Part shown: positions 53,746 to 64,000 of the stretch, one piece after another
Layout of the letters: every line of letters begins with the position of its first letter
Numbering within the stretch: position 1 is the first letter of the stretch
NCBI GenBank assembly: GCA_963920575.1
Contig: OY986968.1
Location: 25,550,129-25,614,128 of the forward strand
Length of the DNA stretch: 64,000 nucleotides
Reading direction: 5' to 3'
Origin: Narthecium ossifragum
Taxonomy: Eukaryota; Streptophyta; Magnoliopsida; Dioscoreales; Nartheciaceae
Position numbers and translations under genes: made by a program
Notes under the pieces: model-generated
Database searches by the model: none
Told to the model about the DNA's origin: nothing
Seen by the model: only the letters and a program-made list of their open reading frames with translations

Positions 53746-56320
53746 CATGTGTGATGTTGATGAGGTTAAACTCAACTTTTACTGCTTTGGCTTCCTCTTG
53801 ATTGTATAGTTGATGCTGCAACTTTCTTGGATGTTTACGTCAAGACATTTGCAATTTTTGAAAGAATTGTGAAAATATAGCTTTGTTTAATTACTTCTCT
53901 ACTGATGCTTAGGCTAACTGATTGAAATAGCATTTACACCCCTATATGATCTTAGTCCTTTAGTAATTAGAATTAGCTTCTATTTGTATGTCTATCTTTA
54001 TTCCATAAAATAGTGGGTATCTTAATCTCATTGGTATAGGAGTATACCCAGCACTCCTTGAGATTAGATAGTTTTTGGTGACCTTGATAATACTTCGGTG
54101 TAGTTTTTCTTCATCAAATAAACTTGTGCTTAGTCTTCACAGAACCCCTGCTTCCCACTCAGCCACCTATATTTTGGTGCTTGTTGAATGGGTGTTCTCT
54201 GCTTGTTGATCGAGTAAAAGCCGGAGAATTATTTTGCAATAAGTTAAAGGCATTCTCTGAACTCATGCATCTAGATTTTTCTTTTATGTTTTTTTGAGTT
54301 ACTTTTTGGCCAAGTGGATGTTCATGGATCATTACTTGGGTATCCTCGATGTTGAAATTGAAGGAGCTTATTGTTGTAATGACGTTAGAGCATTACATAA
54401 AGCTACAATCAAGTAGTTTTAGACTCCCTCATTCCTACTTGCTGCTAAAATTCTACTTCTGGATGCTGCATTCTACTCTGCAATGAGCCATACAAATACA
54501 ATGTATGCAGAGATACATCTTGTTTGGTGCAAAAAGAATTCAATTTGTCTTTGGATATGATTGTATCATCACTCTAACATGGCATTGGTGTGATTTTAAT
54601 TTGAGTGCTGGCTTTTCTTTTCTTTTTTCTCCAATTTCACTTTACTACTTGTATGTTTGAAGCATAGAATGTAAACATCAGTTGCCTTTGGTAACTTGCT
54701 CGTAGTTGCTATTCAGGGCTCCTCCAAGGCCAAGAAGTCCAGAATTTTATTACTGCTGCCTTCTAAGAACAGTCTTATAAGATGCTGGATTTGAATGTTG
54801 ATTGCAAATTGCCAATTGCAAATTGCCAATTGCAAATTGAAGCAAATATGCATATTTGTAGTGTTGAAGCTGGATTGAAGGAAAGACTGGAGTTGAAGCT
54901 CCCCAAGTTGATCTACAATAGATTGTATTATCGGTTCAAATACTAAAATGTAAATACAGCTTATAGACTTTTTTTAAGATGTCAATGTTCAAACTGGATT
55001 GTATTTTGCACAAAATTTATGAATGAAATGGATTGTATTGTCAGTGTACCAACTGCTAATGACAGTCTCAATGTTCAGCTTTTATAAGTATATTTTGAAT
55101 GTATTGTGAATGTGAATTTGAGTGCTAATGTTAGTCTTGCTATTTAGCTTTTATAGGCATAATTGGAAAGGATTGTGAATGTGAAGTGGATTGTATTGTG
55201 AATATGGATTGAATTTCACCATGTGCAAGAATGTTGTACATGAATGTAATGTGTTACAATTCACATTCAAAGCTTGTTTAACTAAACAATTCACATTGGA
55301 GACAAAAGTTGATTGTATTCACATTTGAAGTTTTGAAGTTCATCACATTTGAGATAAACAGTAAACATCAGTTTTGTTGTTCATCACATTTGAGATACAT
55401 GGTAAACATCAGTTTTGATTGTATTCACATTTGATAAAATGTTCATGTTGCTGTTCAGCTCCAAATTGGGAAGCTTAAACTCCAATCTTCTTTCAATGCA
55501 GGTTCAGATAGAAAGAACTCAACCCCAATCTTTGGCCTTGAGTTCCGATAGAAAGAACTCAATCCTCTCCTCATCAGTTTTGCTCCAACTGCAGATCATA
55601 AAAAAGATGAGCCATTTTCAGCTCAAAACTACATATTATAAAAAAGATAAGCCATTTCAGCTCAAAATGGTAAATATCCAGGCTTACATAAATAATTTCT
55701 AATACTAGCTCATGTAGCAATCAATGGTTGTGACACCATATATTCATGTTAATTACCTAATCTGATGTGCTTATATAGCAATCAAAATCCACTCCAAAAT
55801 TGTAACTTAAGGACTATGTATGGTTAATTTGTTGGGATGATATTCTTCCACTCCAAAGTTATAAATTAAGGACTGCACAAAACAACATGTAGCAATTAAA
55901 ATCCACTCAAAAGCTATAATGTAGAAGAAAAATCTAGATGCATGATCACAGAGAATGTCTTTAATTTATTGCAAAATAATTCTCTGGCTTTTACTCAATC
56001 AACAAATAGAGAACACTCATTCAACAAACACCAAAATCAAACAAACACCAAAATATAGGTGGTTGCTTGGGTTCTGTGAAGACTAAGCATAATTTTATTT
56101 GATGAAGACTAAGCACAAGTTTCCTGCACATGGGTTTATGATTTCTGGTCTACTACTGTGAAACTACGAGACAAGAATGCTATCTCATTCATCCTCATAC
56201 CTCGATTAAAAATGAGAATCCTTAGTACACAACTGCATATGGGCCAGTTTTTTAGCAACCTCTGGACATAATGATAGCTAGTTCCTTATCTGGATTTGGT
56301 CAGCTATGACAACCTTAATA

Positions 56321-57088
56321 TCAGTTGGTCGCTTCTGCACACATATTGCAATTGTTGTTTTCATTTTTTGAAGACATTAACATTGAGAAACTCGCAAAAT
56401 AAATATATTGCTGAGTATAACTTTTCACTTGTCTAGAGTTCACGGCTTCAATAACTTCTTTGCAAATGAAAAAAACAACAGTCAGGATCCAATTCTTACC
56501 CTCTTCCACAGCATTTCCTACATGATCAAGGATATAGACAATTCTATATCGCACCACCATTATCCTGCTATTGGGATCCACTTAAAACTCTAGACCAACA
56601 ATAACTTGAAGCATCTGATTTCTCCTCGGGACCTGGGATGAAATCCCTCAAGTTCTTAACAATAAAATTAATCACCAGGTGATGTCGGCTAAGTAGTAAC
56701 ACTAATGAAATCATCACCCAAGTTACAAGTCCAAACCAAAACTTCAGAAAACCCCATTGTTAAGAAGACTGAAATAGTATTCTAGTTTGCATAACTTCCT
56801 TAAAGAATGCACCAATCAAGCTATATTAAAAACAAGCAACTACCCTGCACAATGGTTTCAGAGAAGATTGCAAAGTGCCAATGGGACAACAATTTCATTA
56901 TTTCTCACGGTTTGAAATCCTTCACCAAAGTCCCTAGTTCTCAATAACCATAACCACATACATGGAGCACCTAGAATGTCAGAGTAGCACACTATGATGA
57001 AGACAACACCACCAAAACCAAGAAGCAACTGAAACAAACAAAACAAAAGCGTGCCCATAACTCCAATCCCACCATAAAACCCCTGCAA
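56321..57088 (-). pseudogene. Second captured gene-like segment, unrecognised
   Basis: Two minus-strand stretches look exon-like. One, 56858-57088, encodes a very hydrophobic peptide (FYGGIGVMGTLLFCLFQLL, VVFIIVCYSDILG) with probable membrane helices. The other, about 56420-56581, reads VYILDHVGNAVEEGKNWIL and ICKEVIEAV. Donor-like and acceptor-like sites surround them, but I could not join them into one frame and do not recognise the family. It lies in the right half of the Pack-MULE-like element, transcribed towards its centre. Confidence 0.35.
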
Positions 57089-57862
57089 TCAATAGAAACA
57101 AGAAGCAGCACAAGCATCTAACTTTCATAATTCACAGCAAGTTTCATCCATAAACAAGAACTGTGTGAGCATCAGAACCAACAAAATAAAATCAATACAA
57201 CTCTTATCCAAATTATCAATCCCCTAAGAAAGATCAACCTAAAGTGAATTGAACTATAAACCCTAAAAACAAAGCAAGGTTCACCCACCACTCACCAAAA
57301 CACAACCAGAGAACTCGTTACAGAACCCACCACCACGAAACAAGCATCGCATGATAAATAGCAAGAACAGAGGTTCAACAATACCAGCAGAGATGGCTGT
57401 GATCAAACCCCAGAGACCTCTCTATCTAGAAACCTAGCTATAAAAGATCGGCGAGGAGGCATGCCGGCGATGGATCTCCGGCAACAGCGGCGCGGCGATG
57501 ATCGACGACGGCGATGTTTGGTCCGGAATGGATCGCGAGGTGAGAAGAGAAAGGGGGACGAGGCTGCGGGCATTCTCCATCGGCGCGAACCCACAGATTC
57601 CCAAAATCTGATCGCGATTCAAAGTTTAAAATCCGGTGTCAAAGTCGATGTAAATCCTGGCCGTTGATATTACGTGGATGTAGATCCACGGCGTGGATTA
57701 ACTATGGCAGGGCCTGCCATAGCTATCCCAATGGCAGACCCCCCGAAGCCCACATCATCATTTATGTAGGTCTTATACACAGGCTGTTGGGTTATTGGGC
57801 GTCGCTGTTGCTTTAGCCTTGAGCCTATATTCTAATACAGAAGCAATAACGGATACGAGTAT

Positions 57863-57952
57863 TGGGCTTTTTTGTTGGTGGGTATTGGGCTTTTTTGTTG
57901 CTTAAACCTTGGCCCGATAACGGGTACGAGTGAGATTACGGGCTAATGGGCC
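57863..57952 (+). promoter_or_regulatory. Site II-like (TGGGCY) motifs upstream of the cytochrome b5-domain gene
   Basis: TGGGCT occurs at 57863-57868 and 57886-57891, in a short direct repeat (gtattgggcttttttgttg). TGGGCC occurs at 57947-57952. All lie within 110 bp of the start codon at 57969. TGGGCY site II elements are known from promoters of housekeeping and growth-related plant genes bound by TCP factors. This is inferred from sequence only. Confidence 0.5.
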
Positions 57953-57968
57953 TACCGTCCTCCGTTTA

Positions 57969-60900
57969 ATGACGACTCCGAGCGAGATGCAGCCATTGAT
58001 GGGCGACGAGAAGAAGACTAGAAGGGCTGGAGTTCCATCTCCTTCCCTGTTAGGGTTGGGGTTAGGCCTCCTCGTCGCCGCAATTGCTCTCCTCCTCCGC
58101 TTTTATGATCGGAATCCGTCGCCTTCAGAGGTATTCGGTTTGTAACGCCGTCGTAGGAATTGGAAAGGAGTGTTCTTGATTCTTTCTTGTGTCTTTTCTT
58201 GGTGCATCTCAGAGGCTGTGGACCGTCGAGGAACTGGCGGTTTTTAATGGAACCGATGAGTCGTTGCCTCTACTGTTGGCAATTCTTGGGTACTGTTCTT
58301 TGATCTCTGTTTCCCTTTGTAATCTATTTGATTGATCGATGGATTTTGATGTTTGAGGGTGTTGCAATTGTGAATGAAGCTCCGTGTTTGATGTGACGAA
58401 GGGAAGGTCGCATTATGGTCCAGGCGGAGGTTACCATCACTTTGCTGGCAGGTACATTCATCTTGTTTGTAGTTGCATATTATTTTTTGTGCATTGAAAA
58501 GATAATTTCGAGTTTCTGTTGTCTTTGTATTATAGTTCTGCATTTTGGTGCTTTCTAATTAATATTGCTAGAAGTAGTATTGTATAGGAAATTCGAAAGA
58601 TTCAGCTGCTCGATTTCCTTCGTGAAAGAAAATCTTGCTCAAGCAAAAACAGAGTGCACGCTGGTTAGAGGCTGGGGCGTGATTTAATTTTTCGTTTAAA
58701 TGAAAGAAAATTTGTTGGAACTTAGTGTTTTTGTCCTCCATCAACCCCATTTCGTGCTACAAATATTTGACATCTTCAGGCTCAATTTTGACATTGGAAA
58801 CATCCGAATCTCAATCATTATGAATCAAAAAGTTGTAAACATTCATGTCTGCGTTAAATTGCGTTAGGATCAGCTCTATTTGATGCTATATGCAACCGTA
58901 ATTACCCAAAAACTGTGTTGAACTTTCTGTGAACTTCTTCTGTCTTGGTCGCTTTTGGATCCTTTATGTGTATTGCCATCCTCTGGCTCCCTTTGCAATA
59001 TCCTACTCATTCTTCATCTATGTCTTCAGCTCTTTATTTTCTTTCTATGGCCTGTTACTTTTTGTGGATATATGTTTAAGACTTTCAGCATCGGTATGAT
59101 GCTATGTTAAATAAGTCTTGGTCCTGATAGCTTTGCAATGGCTATGGGCTTCATCCTGAATTTAGTTATTGTGGTGAGAGGACAGTATGTTATAATCTCT
59201 GATAAAAGAAGTTATGCTATGAAATTTCAGGTTTAAAGCTTCTATTTTTATGTTGGTAATTGCTTAATCACTTTCACACTCTGGCCACATGTGAATTGAG
59301 TTGAATTTCTTGTCATTTTGACCTTTCATTTAGGTATCCAAAATTCTTACTGATAATAGATTTATGAACAACAGAGATGCATCACGGGCGTTTGTTTCCG
59401 GAAACTTTACTGGTAAAGTCTTTCACATTTTTTGTTGTCCGGATTAGGTTGCCGTTTCCCACCATATTGTTCTTATGCATACTTGTGCTTTAGCAAGTCA
59501 AGCTTTAAATGTTTGAGGCTTGTGTCTGCATGTAAGTAATGGGGCATGGTATGCTTTGGAAGATTGTCTAACCATGATCTACAGAGATTCCTGTACACTA
59601 TGGGAAAAATGCACCGACTTTTCCCCGATATAATAGCGATATTTTTTTTTGCATTGGTAGAAGTTTCTTGAAAACAAGCTGAAGTCTAAAGTTTGCTCTG
59701 AACCTGTTAATATCAGAAATAACATAGGAATCTGACTGGATGTCATTGTAGTGCTCATACACAATAGGTTTGTGTGCTGATGGCTGAGAGTCTTATTGAT
59801 AATTGTTCCACTGTAGCAAAATGGATATGACGATCTTTGTAATTTTATAGTTACTTACTATGATAAATGCATAGTTGGTATTCAGAATGGAGTACTCACC
59901 TTACTTTGTTAACTTGAGAAGTAGTGGTTTGGTTTGGGACAGGCATATGAGATCTTCTATCTGTATCATCTTTCATAGAGTGGGTGTTAACATGTCCTTC
60001 TGCAGGTGATGGCTTAACGGATTCGTTGCATGGTCTATCTAGTACAGAGGTACTGTGTAGAAATCTTCCATCATGATCCAACTGTCCTTTTTTTTCGTGT
60101 TTCTATGCGCCGGCTTCTGGATAGCCTTATTAACGCTGCTTTACCACTCTTTTACTACTCTAGCAGTATATCTTGATGAGTGATTGTCGAGAGAAGGAAT
60201 TTTTTTTCTTCAATTGGGCATTTGGATGATAAACTAGTCACAATGGAGGATTACTCCTTATGTCAAGGCGTCAGGGTTGTACCCCTATTTAGACTTTTTA
60301 ATGCAATTTGCAGATTGTGTTTCGAGTTATGCTAGATGTACTTACCCTTACAGCCTACTATGCTTTCTCTTACACTCCTGTTAGGTTTTAAGGTGACATA
60401 CCAAGATTCTGTTGCAAGCATTAGATAAAAAAAACCATAGGAAGTAATGATTATAAAGTGTGTAAATGGAGTCAGATATATCCTTTGTAGTTTGTCCGTC
60501 ATTTATTTTTCTGTTGAGATTGTGCATGGCATTTAAGTAAGTTCAAATACAAATAATGTTGCCATCAAAGGTTCAATTTGTATATCCAATATTCATTCGT
60601 GATTTCTCTTGTAGATACTCTTGTTATAGACATAGCATGATCCCCATCCTTCAACAGTTTTCGATAAGTCATGGTTGTGGTCATTTTCCTGGCTTTAACT
60701 TGCCATACTAGTTGAAAAGTGAATAGGAGTGGTGATGTTCGCATGTGTTCAGTACCCTTGTCTTGTGATGAAGTAAATCTGGCCATGAAATTGTTGATGG
60801 CTGATTTGCATCTTATAAAACCTCGACTACAGATAGGTTGCAACAGCTGCATGGCTGACTCAAATTCATAAGTTGTAGAGAATTGGGTAGCATTTTCTGA

Positions 60901-62497
60901 TACTTCCTTTCTCTGCTTTTCAGGTGAATAGCATAGTTGACTGGAGGAAGTTTTACATTGAAAGATATATGTAAGTTATCTTGCTTTGACCATGTAATTT
61001 GACACCTTTGTATCATTTAAACTAATATATAAACACTGACTGGGACTGAGACTTTGTTATTGATTTTGATGTGCATTAATTATACAAAACCTTATCTGAT
61101 CTCGGGTTGAAATGAGGTATCTTTTTGAATATGACATATGCATGAATGATTGTTTGCTGCCAATTTGGGCATGATTTTGATTCTGCTTATGGTGCAAGTA
61201 ATAGAAAATGTAGAAAGTATCATTCTTTTCGGGAAAGCAACAAGAGAATATGAGGTTCCTATGCCAATTACCAATCAATTCCTGTATCATTTTGAGCATC
61301 AAGTTCTTACGTACAGTTTAATCAATGTGACATCTGACATATTATTGTGCTTTCTGCTTGATTTTCACTAATGACTACTAATTGATGTTCAATATTTTTT
61401 TGAACTTTACTCCAAACTACTGGATATGCTTTGTAATTATTCCAGATTCTCTTTTGGAAAATGCTGAAAATCAGCAATACAGGGATAGATGGTCAATCAG
61501 AAAATGCAGGAATAATTGAGAGAAACAGTATAAGCATTGAGAATGGAAATACCTAGAATAGACGTCCAAAGTATTTGTTGAACACAAAGATAATATTTGT
61601 TCAAATGACAACCAAAATATAGTATCCAAGTTTTCAAACCGGGTTTTCTTTATCAGATTTGTTGGCAAACTGGTTGGTCGATATTATGATGGCCAAGGAA
61701 ATCGTACAAAATACTTGATGGGAGTTGAAGCAAAGGCAAAACGAGGAGCACAGCTACTAGAGAAACAGAAAAAGGAAGAGGCCAAAGTTCCAAGTTGCAA
61801 TTCAAAATGGAGTCAGGACGAGGGAGGAGAGGTATGTGATTTTCCACAATGGATATTCATGATATTGTTGTCAGTGATAGTTTACTTATATCTGAAGTAC
61901 TAGGATTCACTCAATAATTGCATTTTCTCTATCTGTCATTTGGGACTGAATAGCACTTACCCTTAGAAATGATATGTCTTGTGTTCTGATATTTGAATGT
62001 GTCACAACATGTCTCCACTGCTCAAATCCACAATCGTATACTTCATATTGATACTGGCTCAACAGTGATTCTAAACATAAACTTCACTGTCTATGTATTT
62101 GTACCTATCCTACTCAAAATGCTTTCAGAGCTTTAGTGGCGAGGAAAAATAAAGGAATGATATTTCCCCAACTGCCTCTGACACAATCGAATGTGGGGGG
62201 GGGGGGGGGGGGGGGGGGGGGTGTTTGAGATATCTTGCAAATATCTAAATCTCGATCATTATGGAAGATGATTGCAGGCTCGTTTTAGCTTTTTTTTTTT
62301 TTACAATATACTGTTGCCTCTGTCAGGTATGGTGCGACACCGGCTACCCAAGGTTAGTGAGGAGACCTTCCGACATAGCTTTGACTGGAAGGATAAACCA
62401 GCGTTGTGCATGCTTCAACGAAGAAGACCTTGGTCAACCGGGTTTACAAGTATACAAGGGTTGTGATTACTTGTCTAAAGCCTGCCCAGTTGAGTGA
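57969..62497 (+). CDS. Cytochrome b5-domain membrane protein, MAPR/neuferricin type, complete 8-exon gene
   Basis: Exons: 57969-58130, 58213-58289, 58380-58451, 59375-59412, 60006-60049, 60924-60970, 61657-61831, 62327-62497. They total 786 nt and 261 residues, all GT-AG. An N-terminal membrane anchor spans about residues 25-46 (SLLGLGLGLLVAAIALLLRF). A cytochrome b5-like heme/steroid-binding domain follows, from RLWTVEEL through SVFDVTKGRSHYGPGGGYHHFAGRDASRAF to about residue 155. After it come a charged helix (AKRGAQLLEKQKKEE) and a Cys-containing tail (CDTGYPRL, CACF, GCDYLSKACPVE). This matches the neuferricin/CYB5D2 branch of MAPR proteins (plant MAPR4/MSBP-like), heme-binding proteins of the endomembrane system. 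I chose ATG 57969; an in-frame upstream stretch has no ATG. A 27-base G run lies in intron 7. Confidence 0.92.
62195..62221. repeat. Poly-G run (27 bases)
   Basis: An uninterrupted G tract in intron 7 of the cytochrome b5-domain gene, 106 bp before exon 8. It could form a G-quadruplex in the RNA. Its length may be unreliable in sequencing. Confidence 0.9.
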
Positions 62498-63645
62498 TCT
62501 TCTGGTCTTGTATCACATTGGTGTATTGTAACTGTAACATCTTTGTAAACATTGTTTCTTGTACATAATCTCACCAATGCCTCGGTTAAAGAGAGTATCA
62601 GGGATGATTTATAGTGCAGATTGCGCAAGAAATTGGATTTGTATCCAATATGCTTCTTTAATTTCTGGCAGATTAGTTTCCTAACTGCGTAATATATATG
62701 TAGACGACATTGAATCGTCTCTATTAATTTTGTCAGAATTTTTTACAGATTTTACCCCTCAGGCATGAGTTCTCTCTTCTTCGTTCAAGTAACATGTATT
62801 GGCCTCTACCCAGAGAAACATTCGAGGCCCATTACCTATATAATTTAGTGCCACAGAAAGGTCATTCATCTATCTTCATCTTTCTTTGGATTCGTCTAGG
62901 AATCCTTTGAGGAATAAAGGATAGTTCTTCAATATTATAGAAAATTTCCTGCTTCTCCATATGTCTCTCCTTTTCCATGATTCAACTTGTGAAAGAAAAA
63001 AAAAAATCACTATTTGTGTACTTTTGGTGAAGAGGTTGACAGCATGCAGCACCTGGATGTACCTGGCTCTCCATATGAAAAGATTTAAAGCAATATCCCG
63101 GGGTTGGTTGCAGATCCTTGAAAGATCGTTTCCAATAAGTCATGCATTGGATACATAAAAATCACCTGTAGAATATATATGATCTTGGGGTCTGCCAAAC
63201 CCCATATTAATGCATTATAAAGATCGTTCCATGCACGCACTTATACTTCTGTGGCGTGGTCCAGGGATTAATCTATTCTTTATAAAACACATCTTGCTAA
63301 TTTTAAATTGTAACTGATCAGGAAAACAAGAGGAAAAGAAAAATCCACCTCACCATGCATGTTTACATCTCTCATGCAGACTGCAGTTGGAACCCTAAGA
63401 TATCCTTGTACATATTGATCATTTTCTTCATTTTGATCAAAGAGATCAAGATTCAGGGGTTCCGAAAATACCAAAAGAAGAAGTAACCAATTAATTAAGC
63501 AGGAAATGCACTCCTGCAAGAACGAACCATGGAGAAATAGGTCATGGCTTAAACAAATGAGCAAATATATACATCTTAACAACTCAAAACTCCAACAAAC
63601 AGACAGCCATCCTACTGAAATAAGCAAATCGACATCAAACTAAAA
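62498..63645. other. 3' UTR and intergenic spacer between convergent genes
   Basis: The left part should hold the 3' UTR of the cytochrome b5-domain gene; the right part should hold the 3' UTR of the NAC-like gene. No other gene or element was recognised. Confidence 0.4.
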
Positions 63646-64000
63646 TCACTTAGAATACTTGAGAAGATCTGCTTCATATCCCGGATAATGCATCGGGAAC
63701 CTCTGAGCTGATGAAGCCATCTCCATCAGTTGAGTTGGTGGACAGATTAACTTGCCATTGAAGAGCTGATCAAGGTTATGGTGGGAGGTTGTGAGAAGTT
63801 TGTCCAAGATTGACCAGTCACCGGTAAGCCTCTCATGAGGAACTAGGGGGCCACCACCGCCGCCGCCACTAGCTGAGGTGAGCTTCATCAGGTTTTGAGA
63901 GCATTCGATGTCGAGGGCGCTCATCGGGATCGGAGGAGGAGTGGCGAACTGATGAGGAACCGGCTGCTCGGAGCTGAGCAGCTGAGGGAGGTGCATGGAG
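63646..64000 (-). CDS. NAC transcription factor, C-terminal region (partial)
   Basis: The last exon of a gene running off the right edge; the stop codon is at 63646-63648 on the minus strand. The visible ~117 residues are a low-complexity transcription-factor tail: Pro-rich start (HQFATPPPIPMSAL), a glycine run, then LTGDWSILDKLLTTSHHNLDQLF and a short end (YEADLLKYSK). The DWS-LDKLL-SH--LDQLF pattern occurs in the activation region of some NAC proteins (secondary-wall or root-cap related subgroups, from memory). The DNA-binding NAC domain lies outside the window, so the family call is tentative. It is convergent with the cytochrome b5-domain gene. Confidence 0.55.
   Translation of the reverse strand, partial: SMHLPQLLSSEQPVPHQFATPPPIPMSALDIECSQNLMKLTSASGGGGGGPLVPHERLTGDWSILDKLLTTSHHNLDQLFNGKLICPPTQLMEMASSAQRFPMHYPGYEADLLKYSK

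Larger units (their letters stand above)
52680..57744. mobile_element. Pack-MULE-like element, ~5.07 kb, carrying a polyamine synthase fragment
   Basis: Both ends start ggggggtctgccattgggat and stay similar for about 300 bp inwards (52680 to ~53035; reversed ~57445 to 57744). Shared words include gctatggcagggcctgccat and gatccatcgcc. No MURA-type transposase is visible. The interior holds broken exons of an ACL5-like gene (53320-53745), a second unrecognised gene-like stretch on the minus strand (56321-57088), and an internal inverted repeat (about 54105-54260 against 55960-56125). A clean 9-bp duplication is not visible; cccatatta / cccacatca lie nearby but not exactly at the ends. This suggests an old insertion. 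It ends 225 bp before the next gene. Confidence 0.75.

Noticed and set aside
1..64000. CRISPR arrays, bacterial operons, tRNA or rRNA genes
   Set aside because: The DNA is a plant nuclear region; the tandem repeats lack spacer organisation and no tRNA or rRNA sequence was recognised by eye.

Overview
The window is nuclear DNA from a flowering plant, most likely a monocot. The multi-exon genes have GT-AG introns. The protein sequences are plant-type, and the FT-like proteins resemble those of commelinid monocots (my reading of motifs, not a database result). The AT-rich intergenic space is packed with MITEs, hAT, Mutator-like, LINE and LTR elements. I cannot name the species.

Layout. At 311-1420 (+) lie the last two exons of an ABCD2-type chloroplast ABC half-transporter. 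Three FLOWERING LOCUS T-like (PEBP) genes follow: FT-like 1 at 2539-3440 (-), FT-like 2 at 7058-7756 (+) and FT-like 3 at 25839-26650 (-). Copies 1 and 2 are head-to-head and their upstream regions are related. Between copies 2 and 3 there are a 5'-truncated LINE (8718-11424, with target site duplication), orphan copies of FT-type upstream sequence, nested hAT elements, a non-autonomous LTR retrotransposon (15017-16972) inside a long-TIR element, more hAT elements, and a foldback MULE (24356-25618) just downstream of copy 3.

At 28461-37015 (-) a complete 21-exon CTP synthase gene can be reconstructed; its exons join in frame to 609 codons. From 37.5 to 57.7 kb there is no intact gene. The stretch holds a GC-rich Pack-MULE-like element (37499-38773), a LINE remnant, several MITE families, a G-box-bearing minisatellite, a possible solo LTR and a 5 kb Pack-MULE-like element (52680-57744). 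The last carries broken exons of a thermospermine/spermine synthase (ACL5-type) gene. At 57969-62497 (+) is an intact eight-exon cytochrome b5-domain (MAPR/neuferricin-type) gene. The window ends inside the last exon of a probable NAC transcription factor (63646-64000, -).

Most notable results. FT-like 2 looks like a mosaic: promoter and exon 1 match copy 1, while the end of intron 1, the later exons and the 3' UTR match copy 3. FT-like 1 has changed two residues known to contact 14-3-3 proteins, plus the Gln140-equivalent residue. Several transposons were delimited exactly by their target site duplications.
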